Source: Chitinophagaceae bacterium UBA2375 (lineage in GTDB: Bacteria > Bacteroidota > Bacteroidia > Chitinophagales > Chitinophagaceae). From it: DNA of 64,000 nt. The translations under genes were made by a program, and so were the position numbers. How positions within the stretch are numbered: position 1 is the stretch's first letter; every line of letters starts with the position of its first letter. This document shows, piece after piece, positions 34,966-44,330 of the stretch. The notes beneath the pieces were generated by a model, which was given only the letters and a program-made list of their open reading frames with translations, was not told the DNA's origin and ran no database searches. The stretch covers positions 61,625 through 125,624 of the forward strand of contig DDTB01000015.1 of NCBI GenBank assembly GCA_002343985.1, given 5' to 3'.

Positions 34966-35964
34966 TCAGAGGATACCTGCGATCAGCATCTTGCTGAATA
35001 ATCGGACCCTGGCTATGCCTTCCTGGCTTCCGCTGATGCGCCAACTATGCAGGAAAACCTGCCGGGTGCGGGGAAGCCAAAGCCTGATTTGCTCAATATC
35101 CTGCCGGTATTTGACTCCTTTTTTATTCATCCATTTTCGAAATGCTATCATACATAATGGTTTCACGACGAAAAACCAGGCGCCCAGCAATACAATCGAA
35201 CGGAGAAGGATAAACGCCGCATCGGTGGAAGGCAGGAAAAAGCTATTTGGGAATATCAATGCTAGGGCCAATATTGACCAGATGAGCAAGAAAATAACTT
35301 TCATGATCCCTTTTCTTTTTTTGCGGGGAACTGCTGTTTCGTCTTCAGCAGGTCCAGGCTCCTGGAAATGATGGCCATATTCTTTTTTCCATCCGTCAAC
35401 CCTGGAAGCTAACCGTGACGCATAGATGCCAATCAATAAGCCAGCAATGGCATGGATGGCGATATATACCAATGCAATCATTTTTGAATAATCCGTCATG
35501 TCCTTATCGCCTGTCAATTTCTGAATAAATTGATTGACGGCATCCCAAAAACTGTTTCCAAATAAAACCCATAATACCAGAATCCTTTGACCCGCAGATT
35601 CCACCAGCGCCAATACGCCCAGGATAATGGCCTTTGCTAAAAAATATTTCCTGTTCCTGAACAAGAGTTGCCCGAGCATGCCCTGAAAAAAAACGGCTAT
35701 GTAGGCAGTGGGCGGGCTGTGCGGGCTAAGCATCAGTTTAAAAAAAGCAACCAGTATGGTAGCACGCAGGATGCCCGCCGGTTCGGGCCTGTGGTACGCG
35801 ATCAGTATGATGCAGGTAACAGCCATCCCACTTACCAGTAAACCGGTAAACGGTATACGCGCCCCATGCATGAGCCCGCCTGCCCACGCTTCGCATATGG
35901 CCCATAAAGCAATAAGCCTGTAATATCCCTGCCTGTCTGTTCCTTCCTGCAAAGTGGTATTCAT
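34966..35964 (-). CDS. Polytopic membrane protein of unknown function
   Basis: 332 aa, about eight helices in two groups separated by a charged loop (residues 190-215, GPAEDETAVPRKKRKG). N-terminal half contains GARIPFTGLLVSG and LMLSPHSPPTAYIAVFFQG; the C-terminal basic tail has WLPRTRQVFLHSWRI. The overall layout resembles a membrane component of an ECF-type uptake system, but I cannot assign a family. It is divergent from the purine operon with only 41 bp between starts, so a linked role (for example uptake) is conceivable but unproven. Confidence 0.65.
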   Translation of the reverse strand: MNTTLQEGTDRQGYYRLIALWAICEAWAGGLMHGARIPFTGLLVSGMAVTCIILIAYHRPEPAGILRATILVAFFKLMLSPHSPPTAYIAVFFQGMLGQLLFRNRKYFLAKAIILGVLALVESAGQRILVLWVLFGNSFWDAVNQFIQKLTGDKDMTDYSKMIALVYIAIHAIAGLLIGIYASRLASRVDGWKKEYGHHFQEPGPAEDETAVPRKKRKGIMKVIFLLIWSILALALIFPNSFFLPSTDAAFILLRSIVLLGAWFFVVKPLCMIAFRKWMNKKGVKYRQDIEQIRLWLPRTRQVFLHSWRISGSQEGIARVRLFSKMLIAGIL

Positions 35965-36005
35965 AGCTGATTTCCCTTAACTTTATTGGCCATAAACCTG
36001 AACGA

Positions 36006-37409
36006 TTGATACAATTTATTTTAAACGACCGGCTTGTACAAACGGTTAAACACCCGGGTATGGCCCTGCTCGATTTCATCAGGTACGAAAAGAACCTGAC
36101 TGGCACAAAGATAGGGTGCAGGGAAGGAGATTGCGGCGCCTGCAGCATCCTGGTGGGTGAATGGGTGCAGGGAAAACTCAGGTATCAAAGCGCGACCAGT
36201 TGCCTGATGGCCCTTGGGCATGCCCATCGTAAACACATCGTTACCATTGAAGGGATAAATTCAGATAACCTGACCCCGGTTCAAAAAGCCTTTGCCGAAG
36301 AAGGCGCTACCCAATGCGGTTTTTGCACACCCGGTTTTGTGGTCAGCCTCACTGGATACTGCGTATCTGACAATGTAAATGACGGATCGGCAATCGATGC
36401 CATCAACGGAAATATCTGCAGGTGCACGGGATATAAATCCATTCAGCGGGCAGCCCAACAAGTACAAACGGTGATGGATACCCGAAACCAGGAAAGCGCC
36501 GTCAGTTTTGCTGTCCATCATGGCATGGTGCCAGATTATTTCTTATCCATTCCGGAACGGCTGGCTGCATTGCAGGAAAGCCATACGCTCCAAACCTCAG
36601 ATGACGCAAGGATATTAGGCGGAGGGACGGATTTGTTTGTGCAGCAACACGACCAAATGACAGAAGCTTCCTGGCAATTCCCGGGCCACCAGGATGCACT
36701 CAGGTTGATCAGGAAAGAAGGGGACATATGCGTGATGGGTGGCGCGGTGACCGTTTCGGATATCGCCGCTTCAGAAATTTTCAGGTATCATTTTCCGGGA
36801 TTGGATCGCTATATCAAACTGGTTTCATCCACGCCCATCCGGCATATGGCAACCATCGCCGGTAATTTTACCAATGCTTCGCCTATTGGCGATTTCAGCA
36901 TTTTTTTCCTAGCGCTGGATGCCCGCTTAACCCTGTCCAAACAAGGCAGGCAAAGGGAATTGCCGCTGCGGGCTTTTTTCAGGGATTATAAATTGATTGA
37001 TAAGGATCCCGGGGAAATCATTACGGAAATACGCTTCAGGCTTCCGTCTGCGGATGACCGTTTCCATTTCGAAAAAGTCAGCAAACGCACACACCTGGAT
37101 ATCGCTTCAGTGAATGCAGCCATCAGTTTGCGTATGTCTGGCGGAATGATCCTCGAAGCGGGCGTTTCAGCAGGAGGCGTTGCGCCGGTCCCGGCCTTCC
37201 TGCCAAAGTCAAGTGCCTTATTGGCCAATCAGTACCCATCACCCGAACTCCTGGAAACCATGATCGGATCGGTTCAGTCCGAAATCCGTCCGATCAGCGA
37301 TGCACGGGGTTCCGTGGAATACAAACGTTTATTATTATCACAACTCATTCGTGCCCATTTCATGGAATTGTTCCCTGGAATGGCGCCATCTTTCATACCT
37401 ACACACTGA
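36006..37409 (+). CDS. xdhA: Xanthine dehydrogenase small subunit (FeS and FAD)
   Basis: Electron-transfer subunit of xanthine dehydrogenase, which oxidises hypoxanthine and xanthine to urate. Two [2Fe-2S] domains: GCREGDCGACSILVG and TQCGFCTPGF with CRCTGYKSIQ. The FAD domain follows from about residue 175 (LGGGTDLFVQ, TIAGNFTNASPIGDFS). The gene starts with TTG because no ATG lies before the first beta strand (MIQFILNDRLVQ). 467 aa. First gene of the purine operon; xdhB starts two bases after its stop. Confidence 0.93.
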   Translation: MIQFILNDRLVQTVKHPGMALLDFIRYEKNLTGTKIGCREGDCGACSILVGEWVQGKLRYQSATSCLMALGHAHRKHIVTIEGINSDNLTPVQKAFAEEGATQCGFCTPGFVVSLTGYCVSDNVNDGSAIDAINGNICRCTGYKSIQRAAQQVQTVMDTRNQESAVSFAVHHGMVPDYFLSIPERLAALQESHTLQTSDDARILGGGTDLFVQQHDQMTEASWQFPGHQDALRLIRKEGDICVMGGAVTVSDIAASEIFRYHFPGLDRYIKLVSSTPIRHMATIAGNFTNASPIGDFSIFFLALDARLTLSKQGRQRELPLRAFFRDYKLIDKDPGEIITEIRFRLPSADDRFHFEKVSKRTHLDIASVNAAISLRMSGGMILEAGVSAGGVAPVPAFLPKSSALLANQYPSPELLETMIGSVQSEIRPISDARGSVEYKRLLLSQLIRAHFMELFPGMAPSFIPTH

Positions 37410-37410
37410 T

Positions 37411-39669
37411 ATGCAGCATATCGATACCAAAAGCCATTTGCGCGGAGAGTCGCTGTACCTGGATGATATACCCATGGTCAGGGGTACGCTGTTTGGTGTC
37501 GTCTACCCCTCACCGGTAGCACATGGCAGGATCCGTTCATTACAACTTGATGATGCACTTGCGATGCCGGGGGTTGTGCGCATACTCACATACAAAGATA
37601 TTCCCGGCCGCAACCAAATCGGGGGTATTGTGCCGGATGAACCGCTGATGGCTGAACATGAAGTGCATTTTCATGGGATGCCCATCGCTTTTGTGGTGGC
37701 GGAAACAGATGAACAGGCGCGTGCAGCCATCAAAAAAATACAGGTTGACATTGAACCTTTACCTGTCATAACCGATCCAAGGCAGGCAAAGGCATTGGGC
37801 AACCTCATAGTACCGCCAAGGACTTTTAAGATCGGGGACAGCACGGGCGCGTTTAAGAACTGTGCATACATCGCGTCGGGCCGCGCAGACAGCAACGGGC
37901 AGGAACATTTATATATTGAAACACAAGGCGCATACGCGTTGCCGTTAGAAGGCGGGCAGGTTCGGGTGTATTCATCCACCCAGGGGCCTACGGCCGTTCA
38001 ACGGCATGCGGCGGATGTACTCGGTATATCCATGAGCCAGGTGGAAGTGGATGTGAAAAGGCTGGGTGGCGGTTTTGGGGGAAAAGAAGACCAGGCTACC
38101 GCATGGGCCGTATTTTGCGCATTGGCCGCCTACCTGTTGCAAAAGCCTGTGAAATACAGCCTTCACCGCATGGAAGATATGCGGATGACGGGGAAGAGGC
38201 ACCCGTACTCTTCAGATTTTACCATTGGCCTCGACAAGGATTTAAATATCCTGGCATATGAAGTCTGCTTTTACCAGAATGCCGGCGCCTCGGCCGACTT
38301 ATCACCTGCGGTGATGGAACGCACATTGTTTCATTGTACCAACAGTTATTATATCCCCAACGTTACGGCTACCGCGTATTCATGCCGCACCAACCTCCCG
38401 CCCAATACGGCTTTCAGGGGTTTTGGCGGGCCTCAGGGTATGTTTGTCATAGAATCGGCCATCGCGCAAATCGCGGAACAAATAGGCGTGCACCCGTCCC
38501 GTATCCAGGAAAAAAACCTGATCCGAACGGGCCATGAATTTCCATACGGGCAAATCGCGCAAAGCCAGGCCCCTGCCTGCTGGGATAAAGCCTGCCGTCA
38601 TTTTGATGCAAAAAGGATGATGGAGGAAGTGGCACAGTTTAACCGCAACAATGTTTTATGTAAAAAGGGCATTTCATTTATGCCCATCTGTTTTGGGATT
38701 TCTTTTACCAAAACCCTGATGAACCAGGCACGCGCATTGGTGCATATTTACACCGATGGCAGCGTGAACATCAGCACCGGGGCAGTGGAAATGGGACAGG
38801 GCGTGAGTACCAAATTGATCCAGGTGGCCGCATCTGTTTTCTCTTTGCCTGCCGAACAAATCAGGATCAACAGTACAAATACATATCGCATCGCCAATAC
38901 ATCGCCTTCCGCCGCCAGCGCTACAGCCGACCTGAATGGTAAAGCGGTGGAGCTGGCATGCAATGCGCTGAAAGGAAGGCTTACGGACATGGCTTCCCGG
39001 ATCCTTCAAAAGGATATTTCGTCTATTCATTTCCGTGGTGGCCAGGTCTATGTACATGATGCAGCAACTGAACTGAACTGGAAAGGCCTTGTTCAGGCGG
39101 CTTATGTAAACCGTATCAGCCTGAGCGAACATGCGCATTACGCGACACCCGACATTCATTTCGATAGTTCCATTGAAAAGGGGCATCCATTTGCCTATCA
39201 TGTATATGGTACGGCGATAACAACCGTAACGGTAGATACCATCCGTGGAACCTATCAAATCGACGCGGTAAAGATTGTGCACGATACTGCGTCGAGTATG
39301 AACAGGATGATCGACAAAGGACAGATCGAAGGCGGCCTTGTACAGGGTATCGGATGGATGACCATGGAGGAAATTGTGTTTGACCAGGAGGGAAGGTTGA
39401 GGAGCAATGCCTTATCTACATACAAAGTGCCGGATATTTACTCCGTGCCTGGGATCATCGATGTGGAGTTTCATGAAACGGATGAAGACAACCTGGCCAT
39501 ATTCCGGTCAAAAGCGGTAGGGGAACCGCCGCTGATGTACGGTATAGGTACATATTTTGCACTGAGAATGGCATTAAAAGCGTTTAACCCTTCCGGTGAG
39601 ATTGGATTTGATGCGCCAATGACTCCCGAAAAAATGCTGATGGGATTATACCAGAAGAAATCATCATGA
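37411..39669 (+). CDS. xdhB: Xanthine dehydrogenase molybdopterin subunit
   Basis: Catalytic subunit binding the molybdenum cofactor. Marks: LGGGFGGKED (molybdopterin contact), NTAFRGFGGPQGMF, GAVEMGQGVSTKL and the catalytic Glu in KAVGEPPLMYG near the C-terminus. 752 aa from ATG 37411; an earlier in-frame start within xdhA is not needed. It overlaps allantoinase by 4 bp. Sequence order and partner XdhA and XdhC make purine hydroxylation near certain, compared with other members such as CO or aldehyde dehydrogenases. Confidence 0.93.
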   Translation: MQHIDTKSHLRGESLYLDDIPMVRGTLFGVVYPSPVAHGRIRSLQLDDALAMPGVVRILTYKDIPGRNQIGGIVPDEPLMAEHEVHFHGMPIAFVVAETDEQARAAIKKIQVDIEPLPVITDPRQAKALGNLIVPPRTFKIGDSTGAFKNCAYIASGRADSNGQEHLYIETQGAYALPLEGGQVRVYSSTQGPTAVQRHAADVLGISMSQVEVDVKRLGGGFGGKEDQATAWAVFCALAAYLLQKPVKYSLHRMEDMRMTGKRHPYSSDFTIGLDKDLNILAYEVCFYQNAGASADLSPAVMERTLFHCTNSYYIPNVTATAYSCRTNLPPNTAFRGFGGPQGMFVIESAIAQIAEQIGVHPSRIQEKNLIRTGHEFPYGQIAQSQAPACWDKACRHFDAKRMMEEVAQFNRNNVLCKKGISFMPICFGISFTKTLMNQARALVHIYTDGSVNISTGAVEMGQGVSTKLIQVAASVFSLPAEQIRINSTNTYRIANTSPSAASATADLNGKAVELACNALKGRLTDMASRILQKDISSIHFRGGQVYVHDAATELNWKGLVQAAYVNRISLSEHAHYATPDIHFDSSIEKGHPFAYHVYGTAITTVTVDTIRGTYQIDAVKIVHDTASSMNRMIDKGQIEGGLVQGIGWMTMEEIVFDQEGRLRSNALSTYKVPDIYSVPGIIDVEFHETDEDNLAIFRSKAVGEPPLMYGIGTYFALRMALKAFNPSGEIGFDAPMTPEKMLMGLYQKKSS

Positions 39670-40994
39670 CAGAACGGTTCATATTTTCAAAACGTTGTTG
39701 GATCAACGGCGCATTGCAGCCGGCTACCATCGTTATGCGCGACGGCATCATCCGGGATATTATTTTTGATAAAACTGAAGGTGCGGAAGATTATGAGGAC
39801 CTGGTAATAATGCCGGGGGCTATCGATGCACATGTACATATTAATGAACCCGGCCGTACCGAATGGGAGGGTTTTGATACGGCAACAAAAGCCGCAGCAG
39901 CAGGAGGGATCACATCGATTGTAGACATGCCGCTCAATTCGAGCCCGGTTACAACCAACCTGGAATCCCTTCGCATCAAGCAGCAGGCTTCATTTGGGAA
40001 AATGCATGTGCATGTGGGCTTCTATGGAGGATTGATACCGGGGAACCTTGAAGATTTACCGGCCTTAATCGATCATGGGATCCTTGGGATTAAATGTTTT
40101 ATGGTGCATTCCGGCATTGATGAATTTCCGAATGTAAGCATTGAAGATATTGATGCGGCGATGCCCTTGCTTGCAGCAGCAGGAATTCCTTTGTTGGCAC
40201 ACGCGGAATGGATCAGGGAACCCGCCACATGCAGGCTCAATGAAGAGCCATCTTCGTACCGGGAATACCTGGCCAGCAGGCCTGATGTATGGGAAACTGA
40301 TGCTATACGCATACTGGTTGAATTATGCAGGAAGCACCGTTGCAGGGTCCATATTGTGCATGTATCATCCATGTATTCATTACCCATCATTCGTGATGCG
40401 AAACGGGAAGGCCTGCCCATCACGGCGGAAACCTGTCCGCATTACATATACTTTAATGCGGAAGAAATTCCCGATGCCCAACCGCTGTTTAAATGCGCGC
40501 CGCCTGTTCGCACAAAAGCGCATGCAAAAGCGCTGAAACAGGCTTTGATGGATGGTACCCTTGATTTCATCGCGTCTGACCATTCGCCCGCGCCACCTCA
40601 AATAAAAAAGCTGGATTCCGGGAACCTCCGGGACGCATGGGGCGGGATATCTGGTTTGCAGGTACTCCTTCCTGTTAGTTGGACGGCCTTGAAAGCAAAT
40701 ATGGAGCTCAGTGAATTTATTCCCTTGCTTACGGGAAAACCCGCACAATTTCTCGGGCTGCATCAAACAAAGGGACAGATTACAAAAGGATATGATGCCG
40801 ATCTCGTCATTTGGGACCCCGGCCAGGAATTTACCCTGCATACAACGGAACTATGCCACAGGCACAGCGCCTGCCCTTATACTGGGCGTAAGCTATCCGG
40901 CTTTGTGAAAGAAACAATTTTGCGGGGGGGAACGATTTTTCATCATCAACACATTCAAACAAAACATTCAGGACAATGGCTCAAACGACCGTAA
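39666..40994 (+). CDS. allB: Allantoinase
   Basis: Zinc amidohydrolase opening allantoin to allantoate. The metal ligands are DAHVHINEPG (two His), carboxylated Lys in GIKCFMVHSG, LLAHAEW, VHIVHVSS and ASDHSPAP. The GRTEWEG stretch after the first motif is typical of allantoinase rather than dihydroorotase or hydantoinase. 442 aa. The start overlaps xdhB by 4 bp and the end overlaps allantoicase by 19 bp. Confidence 0.94.
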   Translation: MTERFIFSKRCWINGALQPATIVMRDGIIRDIIFDKTEGAEDYEDLVIMPGAIDAHVHINEPGRTEWEGFDTATKAAAAGGITSIVDMPLNSSPVTTNLESLRIKQQASFGKMHVHVGFYGGLIPGNLEDLPALIDHGILGIKCFMVHSGIDEFPNVSIEDIDAAMPLLAAAGIPLLAHAEWIREPATCRLNEEPSSYREYLASRPDVWETDAIRILVELCRKHRCRVHIVHVSSMYSLPIIRDAKREGLPITAETCPHYIYFNAEEIPDAQPLFKCAPPVRTKAHAKALKQALMDGTLDFIASDHSPAPPQIKKLDSGNLRDAWGGISGLQVLLPVSWTALKANMELSEFIPLLTGKPAQFLGLHQTKGQITKGYDADLVIWDPGQEFTLHTTELCHRHSACPYTGRKLSGFVKETILRGGTIFHHQHIQTKHSGQWLKRP

Positions 40995-42007
40995 AGGAAA
41001 TTATTAAAGAAGAACCTTCGTTTACCCGCCTCACAGACCTCGCTGCGGAAAGGCTCGGTGGGAAAGTGCTGTACGCAACGGATGACTTCTTCGCGGAAAA
41101 GGAAAACCTCATCAAACCCGGGAGGGGCATCTTTATCTCGGATAAATATACCGACAGGGGTAAGTGGATGGATGGATGGGAGAGCCGACGCAAGAGGACA
41201 CCTGGCCATGATTGGGCCGTGATTCAACTGGCTGCATCCGGCAGTATCAAAGGTTTTGATATCGACACAAATTTCTTCCTCGGTAACCATCCGCCATTTG
41301 CATCAGTTGAGGCCGCGGTGCTGTCTGACACGCATACGATTACTGACTGGGATAGCGCCGACATAGCCTGGAAGGAAATTTTACCCAAATCAGCGCTCGA
41401 CCCCGGAAGCCGTAATTTCTTTGACTGCCCAAATCCCGAAAGGTTTACGCACCTCAGGTTACATATTTATCCCGACGGTGGCGTTGCGAGGTTCAGGGTA
41501 TATGGGGAAGTAGTCAAAGACTGGAACAAGGTATCTCCAAATGAGGAAATCGACCTGGCCGCGGCCATTCATGGCGGACAGGCCATTGCCTGCAATGATA
41601 TGTTCTTCAGTTCTATGGGTAACCTCATCATGCCCGGCAGGGGCGTAAATATGGGAGATGGATGGGAAACCAAGCGAAACCGCACACCCGGAAACCGCGA
41701 TTGGGTCATTCTTCGTTTAGCCCACCCAGGTAGTATCCGGAGGATTGTGGTGGACACCTGTCATTTTAAAGGGAATTACCCCGACCGTTGCTCCATTGAA
41801 GTGTGCAACAGCCGGAATGATCAGGATGTGCTAAAAGGAGATGTTAGCTGGCGGAGCATACTCCCGGAATCAAAATTGGCCGCTCACCATGAACATGAAT
41901 TCAAGGCTGAAATTACCGATACATCTCCCTGTACGCACGTCCGGCTGAATATCTTCCCGGATGGGGGTGTAAGCAGGCTCAGGCTCTATGGATTCAAAAG
42001 CGTGTAA
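40976..42007 (+). CDS. alc: Allantoicase
   Basis: Hydrolyses allantoate to ureidoglycolate and urea. 343 aa made of two similar jellyroll halves, each with the same motifs: ATDDFFAEKENLIKPGRG against CNDMFFSSMGNLIMPGRG, then DGWESRRKRTPGHDW against DGWETKRNRTPGNRDW, then IYPDGGVARFRVYG against IFPDGGVSRLRLYG. The duplication is diagnostic. It starts inside the allantoinase gene. No urease or ureidoglycolate lyase is visible in the window. Confidence 0.95.
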   Translation: MAQTTVKEIIKEEPSFTRLTDLAAERLGGKVLYATDDFFAEKENLIKPGRGIFISDKYTDRGKWMDGWESRRKRTPGHDWAVIQLAASGSIKGFDIDTNFFLGNHPPFASVEAAVLSDTHTITDWDSADIAWKEILPKSALDPGSRNFFDCPNPERFTHLRLHIYPDGGVARFRVYGEVVKDWNKVSPNEEIDLAAAIHGGQAIACNDMFFSSMGNLIMPGRGVNMGDGWETKRNRTPGNRDWVILRLAHPGSIRRIVVDTCHFKGNYPDRCSIEVCNSRNDQDVLKGDVSWRSILPESKLAAHHEHEFKAEITDTSPCTHVRLNIFPDGGVSRLRLYGFKSV

Positions 42008-42009
42008 CC

Positions 42010-43434
42010 ATGACCGGTATATTTTTATTCGTCATATTATTTTTTGTATTGGTCATGCTCGTGGTCATGACTTACCAGTTGCGTTCCGTGGAACATAAAC
42101 ACAAGGCAGATGAGGATGACCCGTTGGTGGAAACAAACGAAAAAGCATTGTCTGGCATCATCGGTTCGCAGGAATTTGTATACACGGCTATTGTGTTAAC
42201 CGGCATCGGGCTCGTGGCTTCCATCTATCTGCTTGTCAGGGGGACCGTTTGGGAAGGGCATTTGATGGAATGGCTAAACATTGTGGTCAGGCTCATGCAC
42301 ATCACATTCGGCATAGCCTGGATTGGCGCGAGTTTTTACTTTGTTTTTCTTGAGAACGCGCTCAACCGTACTAAGGATGTACGCGATGAACTCGCAGGTA
42401 ATTTATGGGCGGTGCATGGTGGCGGCTTTTATTACCTGGAAAAATATAAAGTGGCGCCCAAAGTGATTCCGAAAGACCTGCATTGGTTTAAGTATGAAGC
42501 GTACTTTACCTGGCTCACCGGTTTCAGTTTGCTTTTTGTAGTGTATTATTTTAATGCGGAGGCCATGCTGATCGACAAATCGGTGATGAGCCTGTCGTCA
42601 TTTGCAGCCATCTCAATTGGTGTTGGTTCTTTTATACTGGCATGGTTGCTTTACGACCTGATGTGTAAATCATCTTTAAAGAACAACCCGCTGTTATTCT
42701 TACTCATTGGTGTTGGCATCGCAACAGTATTTGCCTGGGGCTATAGCCAGGTATTCAGCGCCAGGGCGGCATACATCCATTTTGGTGCGATGCTGGGCAG
42801 CCTGATGGCAGGAAATGTGTTTTTTGTGATCATTCCTTCGCAAAAGGCAATGGTTAAAGCGGCCAGGGAAGGGAGTTTCCTCAATCCGGTATTGGGCAAG
42901 AACGCCTTACACCGGTCATTGCATAATAACTATTTTACGCTGCCTGTTTTGTTTGTAATGATCAGCAATCATTTTCCATCTACTTTCGGCTTTGAACATC
43001 CCTGGCTGGTGCTGATGATCATCACTATTGGAACGGCTGGCGTGAAGCATTACCTTAACCTGAGGGAAAAAGGGCGTCTATCCGTATGGGTTATGCCCAT
43101 CTCATGCCTCGTCCTGCTCGCTGCCGCCTATATCACCGCCCCGGCAAAACCGGGTGCCTGTAATAAGGAAATAGATTTTTCGGAAGTGAATGCCATCATG
43201 CAAAAGCGTTGCGTAAGCTGCCATTCGTCCAAGCCAACGGATGATGTATATGTGGCCGCGCCCAACGGGGTTATGTTTGATACGCCAGACCAGATCATCG
43301 CTAAAAAAGATTTAATTATGCAAAGGGTGGTGGTCACCAAAACCATGCCCCAGAATAATAAAACCAATATGACGGAAAAGGAGAGGGATAATATCCGCTG
43401 CTGGATTGAACAGGGCGCGAAATTGAAACCTTAA
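42010..43434 (+). CDS. puuD: Membrane-bound urate oxidase with cytochrome c domain (PuuD type)
   Basis: Oxidises urate to 5-hydroxyisourate, passing electrons to the respiratory chain rather than to O2 directly. 474 aa: one N-terminal helix, then a DUF989-like membrane domain with about eight helices (RLMHITFGIAWIGASFYFVF, GGGFYYLEKYKVAP, HFGAMLGSLMAGNVFFVIIP, LHNNYFTLPVLFVMISNHF), then a cytochrome c domain with C401-V-S-C404-H405. This composition is that of PuuD. It lies in the purine operon with no soluble uricase around, which agrees with the role. Confidence 0.93.
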   Translation: MTGIFLFVILFFVLVMLVVMTYQLRSVEHKHKADEDDPLVETNEKALSGIIGSQEFVYTAIVLTGIGLVASIYLLVRGTVWEGHLMEWLNIVVRLMHITFGIAWIGASFYFVFLENALNRTKDVRDELAGNLWAVHGGGFYYLEKYKVAPKVIPKDLHWFKYEAYFTWLTGFSLLFVVYYFNAEAMLIDKSVMSLSSFAAISIGVGSFILAWLLYDLMCKSSLKNNPLLFLLIGVGIATVFAWGYSQVFSARAAYIHFGAMLGSLMAGNVFFVIIPSQKAMVKAAREGSFLNPVLGKNALHRSLHNNYFTLPVLFVMISNHFPSTFGFEHPWLVLMIITIGTAGVKHYLNLREKGRLSVWVMPISCLVLLAAAYITAPAKPGACNKEIDFSEVNAIMQKRCVSCHSSKPTDDVYVAAPNGVMFDTPDQIIAKKDLIMQRVVVTKTMPQNNKTNMTEKERDNIRCWIEQGAKLKP

Positions 43435-43444
43435 AAAATGGCAT

Positions 43445-44311
43445 ATGACTTTACATGATTTACATACATTATCACCCGGTGAAGCGGCATCCCTTTTGTC
43501 TGGCGCCTGTGGGTCATCCACATGGTTGAACCGGTTGATGGAGTACTTCCCGTTTACAAGCCTGCAGGAGATGCTGCGGGCTTCAGAAAAAATCTGGTAC
43601 CAGGATTGCGGGGAACCCGATTGGCTGGAAGCGTTCAGCCATCATCCTAAAATCGGTGATATTAAAAGCCTGGCAGAAAAATTCGCGTCCACCAGTCACC
43701 TGGCCGGAAAAGAACAGGCCGCTGTTGCCGAGGCTTCGGAAGATCTGCTGGTTAAACTGGCGCGCGCTAATGAGGAGTACGAGGCGAAGAACGGTTTTAT
43801 TTTTATTGTTTGTGCTACCGGTAAATCGGCTCAGGAGATGCTGCATATCCTGGAAGGGCGCCTGCGTAATACCAGGGATGAGGAATTATTCGTTGCGATG
43901 GGTGAACAACATAAGATCACTTTACTTCGCTTGCGAAAGATATTACAGGATGAAGACTGGTCATTTCTCAAACCAAGTCAAATCACCACACATGTGCTTG
44001 ATACTTCATTGGGTTTACCGGGCCGTAATATCCGCATCCGCATGAAAGCAAGGTTCGAAGATGGCTGGCGAACAATTGCCCAGGGCGAAACCAATCAGGA
44101 TGGCCGCATACCCGACCTGTTGCCACCCGGGCGCGTGTTGCCGCCCGGTTCATACCAGATGGTATTTGATACCGGCCGTTATTTTTACGACCAGGCCATC
44201 AGGGGCTTTTATCCTGAAGTGGCCATAGAATTCCTGGTCACCGACGACACACATTATCATGTTCCCTTATTGATAAACCCATTTGGGTACTCCACATACA
44301 GGGGTACCTGA
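43445..44311 (+). CDS. uraD-uraH: Fused OHCU decarboxylase and 5-hydroxyisourate hydrolase
   Basis: One 288-aa protein carrying both steps from 5-hydroxyisourate to S-allantoin. Residues 1-165 are OHCU decarboxylase (catalytic His67 in HHPKIGD, then KNGFIFIVCATGKSA). Residues 178-288 are the transthyretin-like HIU hydrolase (THVLDTSLGLPGRN, QDGRIPDLL, HYHVPLLINPFGYSTYRGT; the last four match the family YRGS tail). The order is the same as in plant allantoin synthase. 11 bp behind puuD, which makes its substrate. Confidence 0.93.
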   Translation: MTLHDLHTLSPGEAASLLSGACGSSTWLNRLMEYFPFTSLQEMLRASEKIWYQDCGEPDWLEAFSHHPKIGDIKSLAEKFASTSHLAGKEQAAVAEASEDLLVKLARANEEYEAKNGFIFIVCATGKSAQEMLHILEGRLRNTRDEELFVAMGEQHKITLLRLRKILQDEDWSFLKPSQITTHVLDTSLGLPGRNIRIRMKARFEDGWRTIAQGETNQDGRIPDLLPPGRVLPPGSYQMVFDTGRYFYDQAIRGFYPEVAIEFLVTDDTHYHVPLLINPFGYSTYRGT

Positions 44312-44330
44312 TACATCAAAAAACTATATT

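Noticed and set aside
38674..39282. 202-codon minus-strand open frame inside xdhB
   Set aside because: Antisense to conserved molybdopterin motifs.
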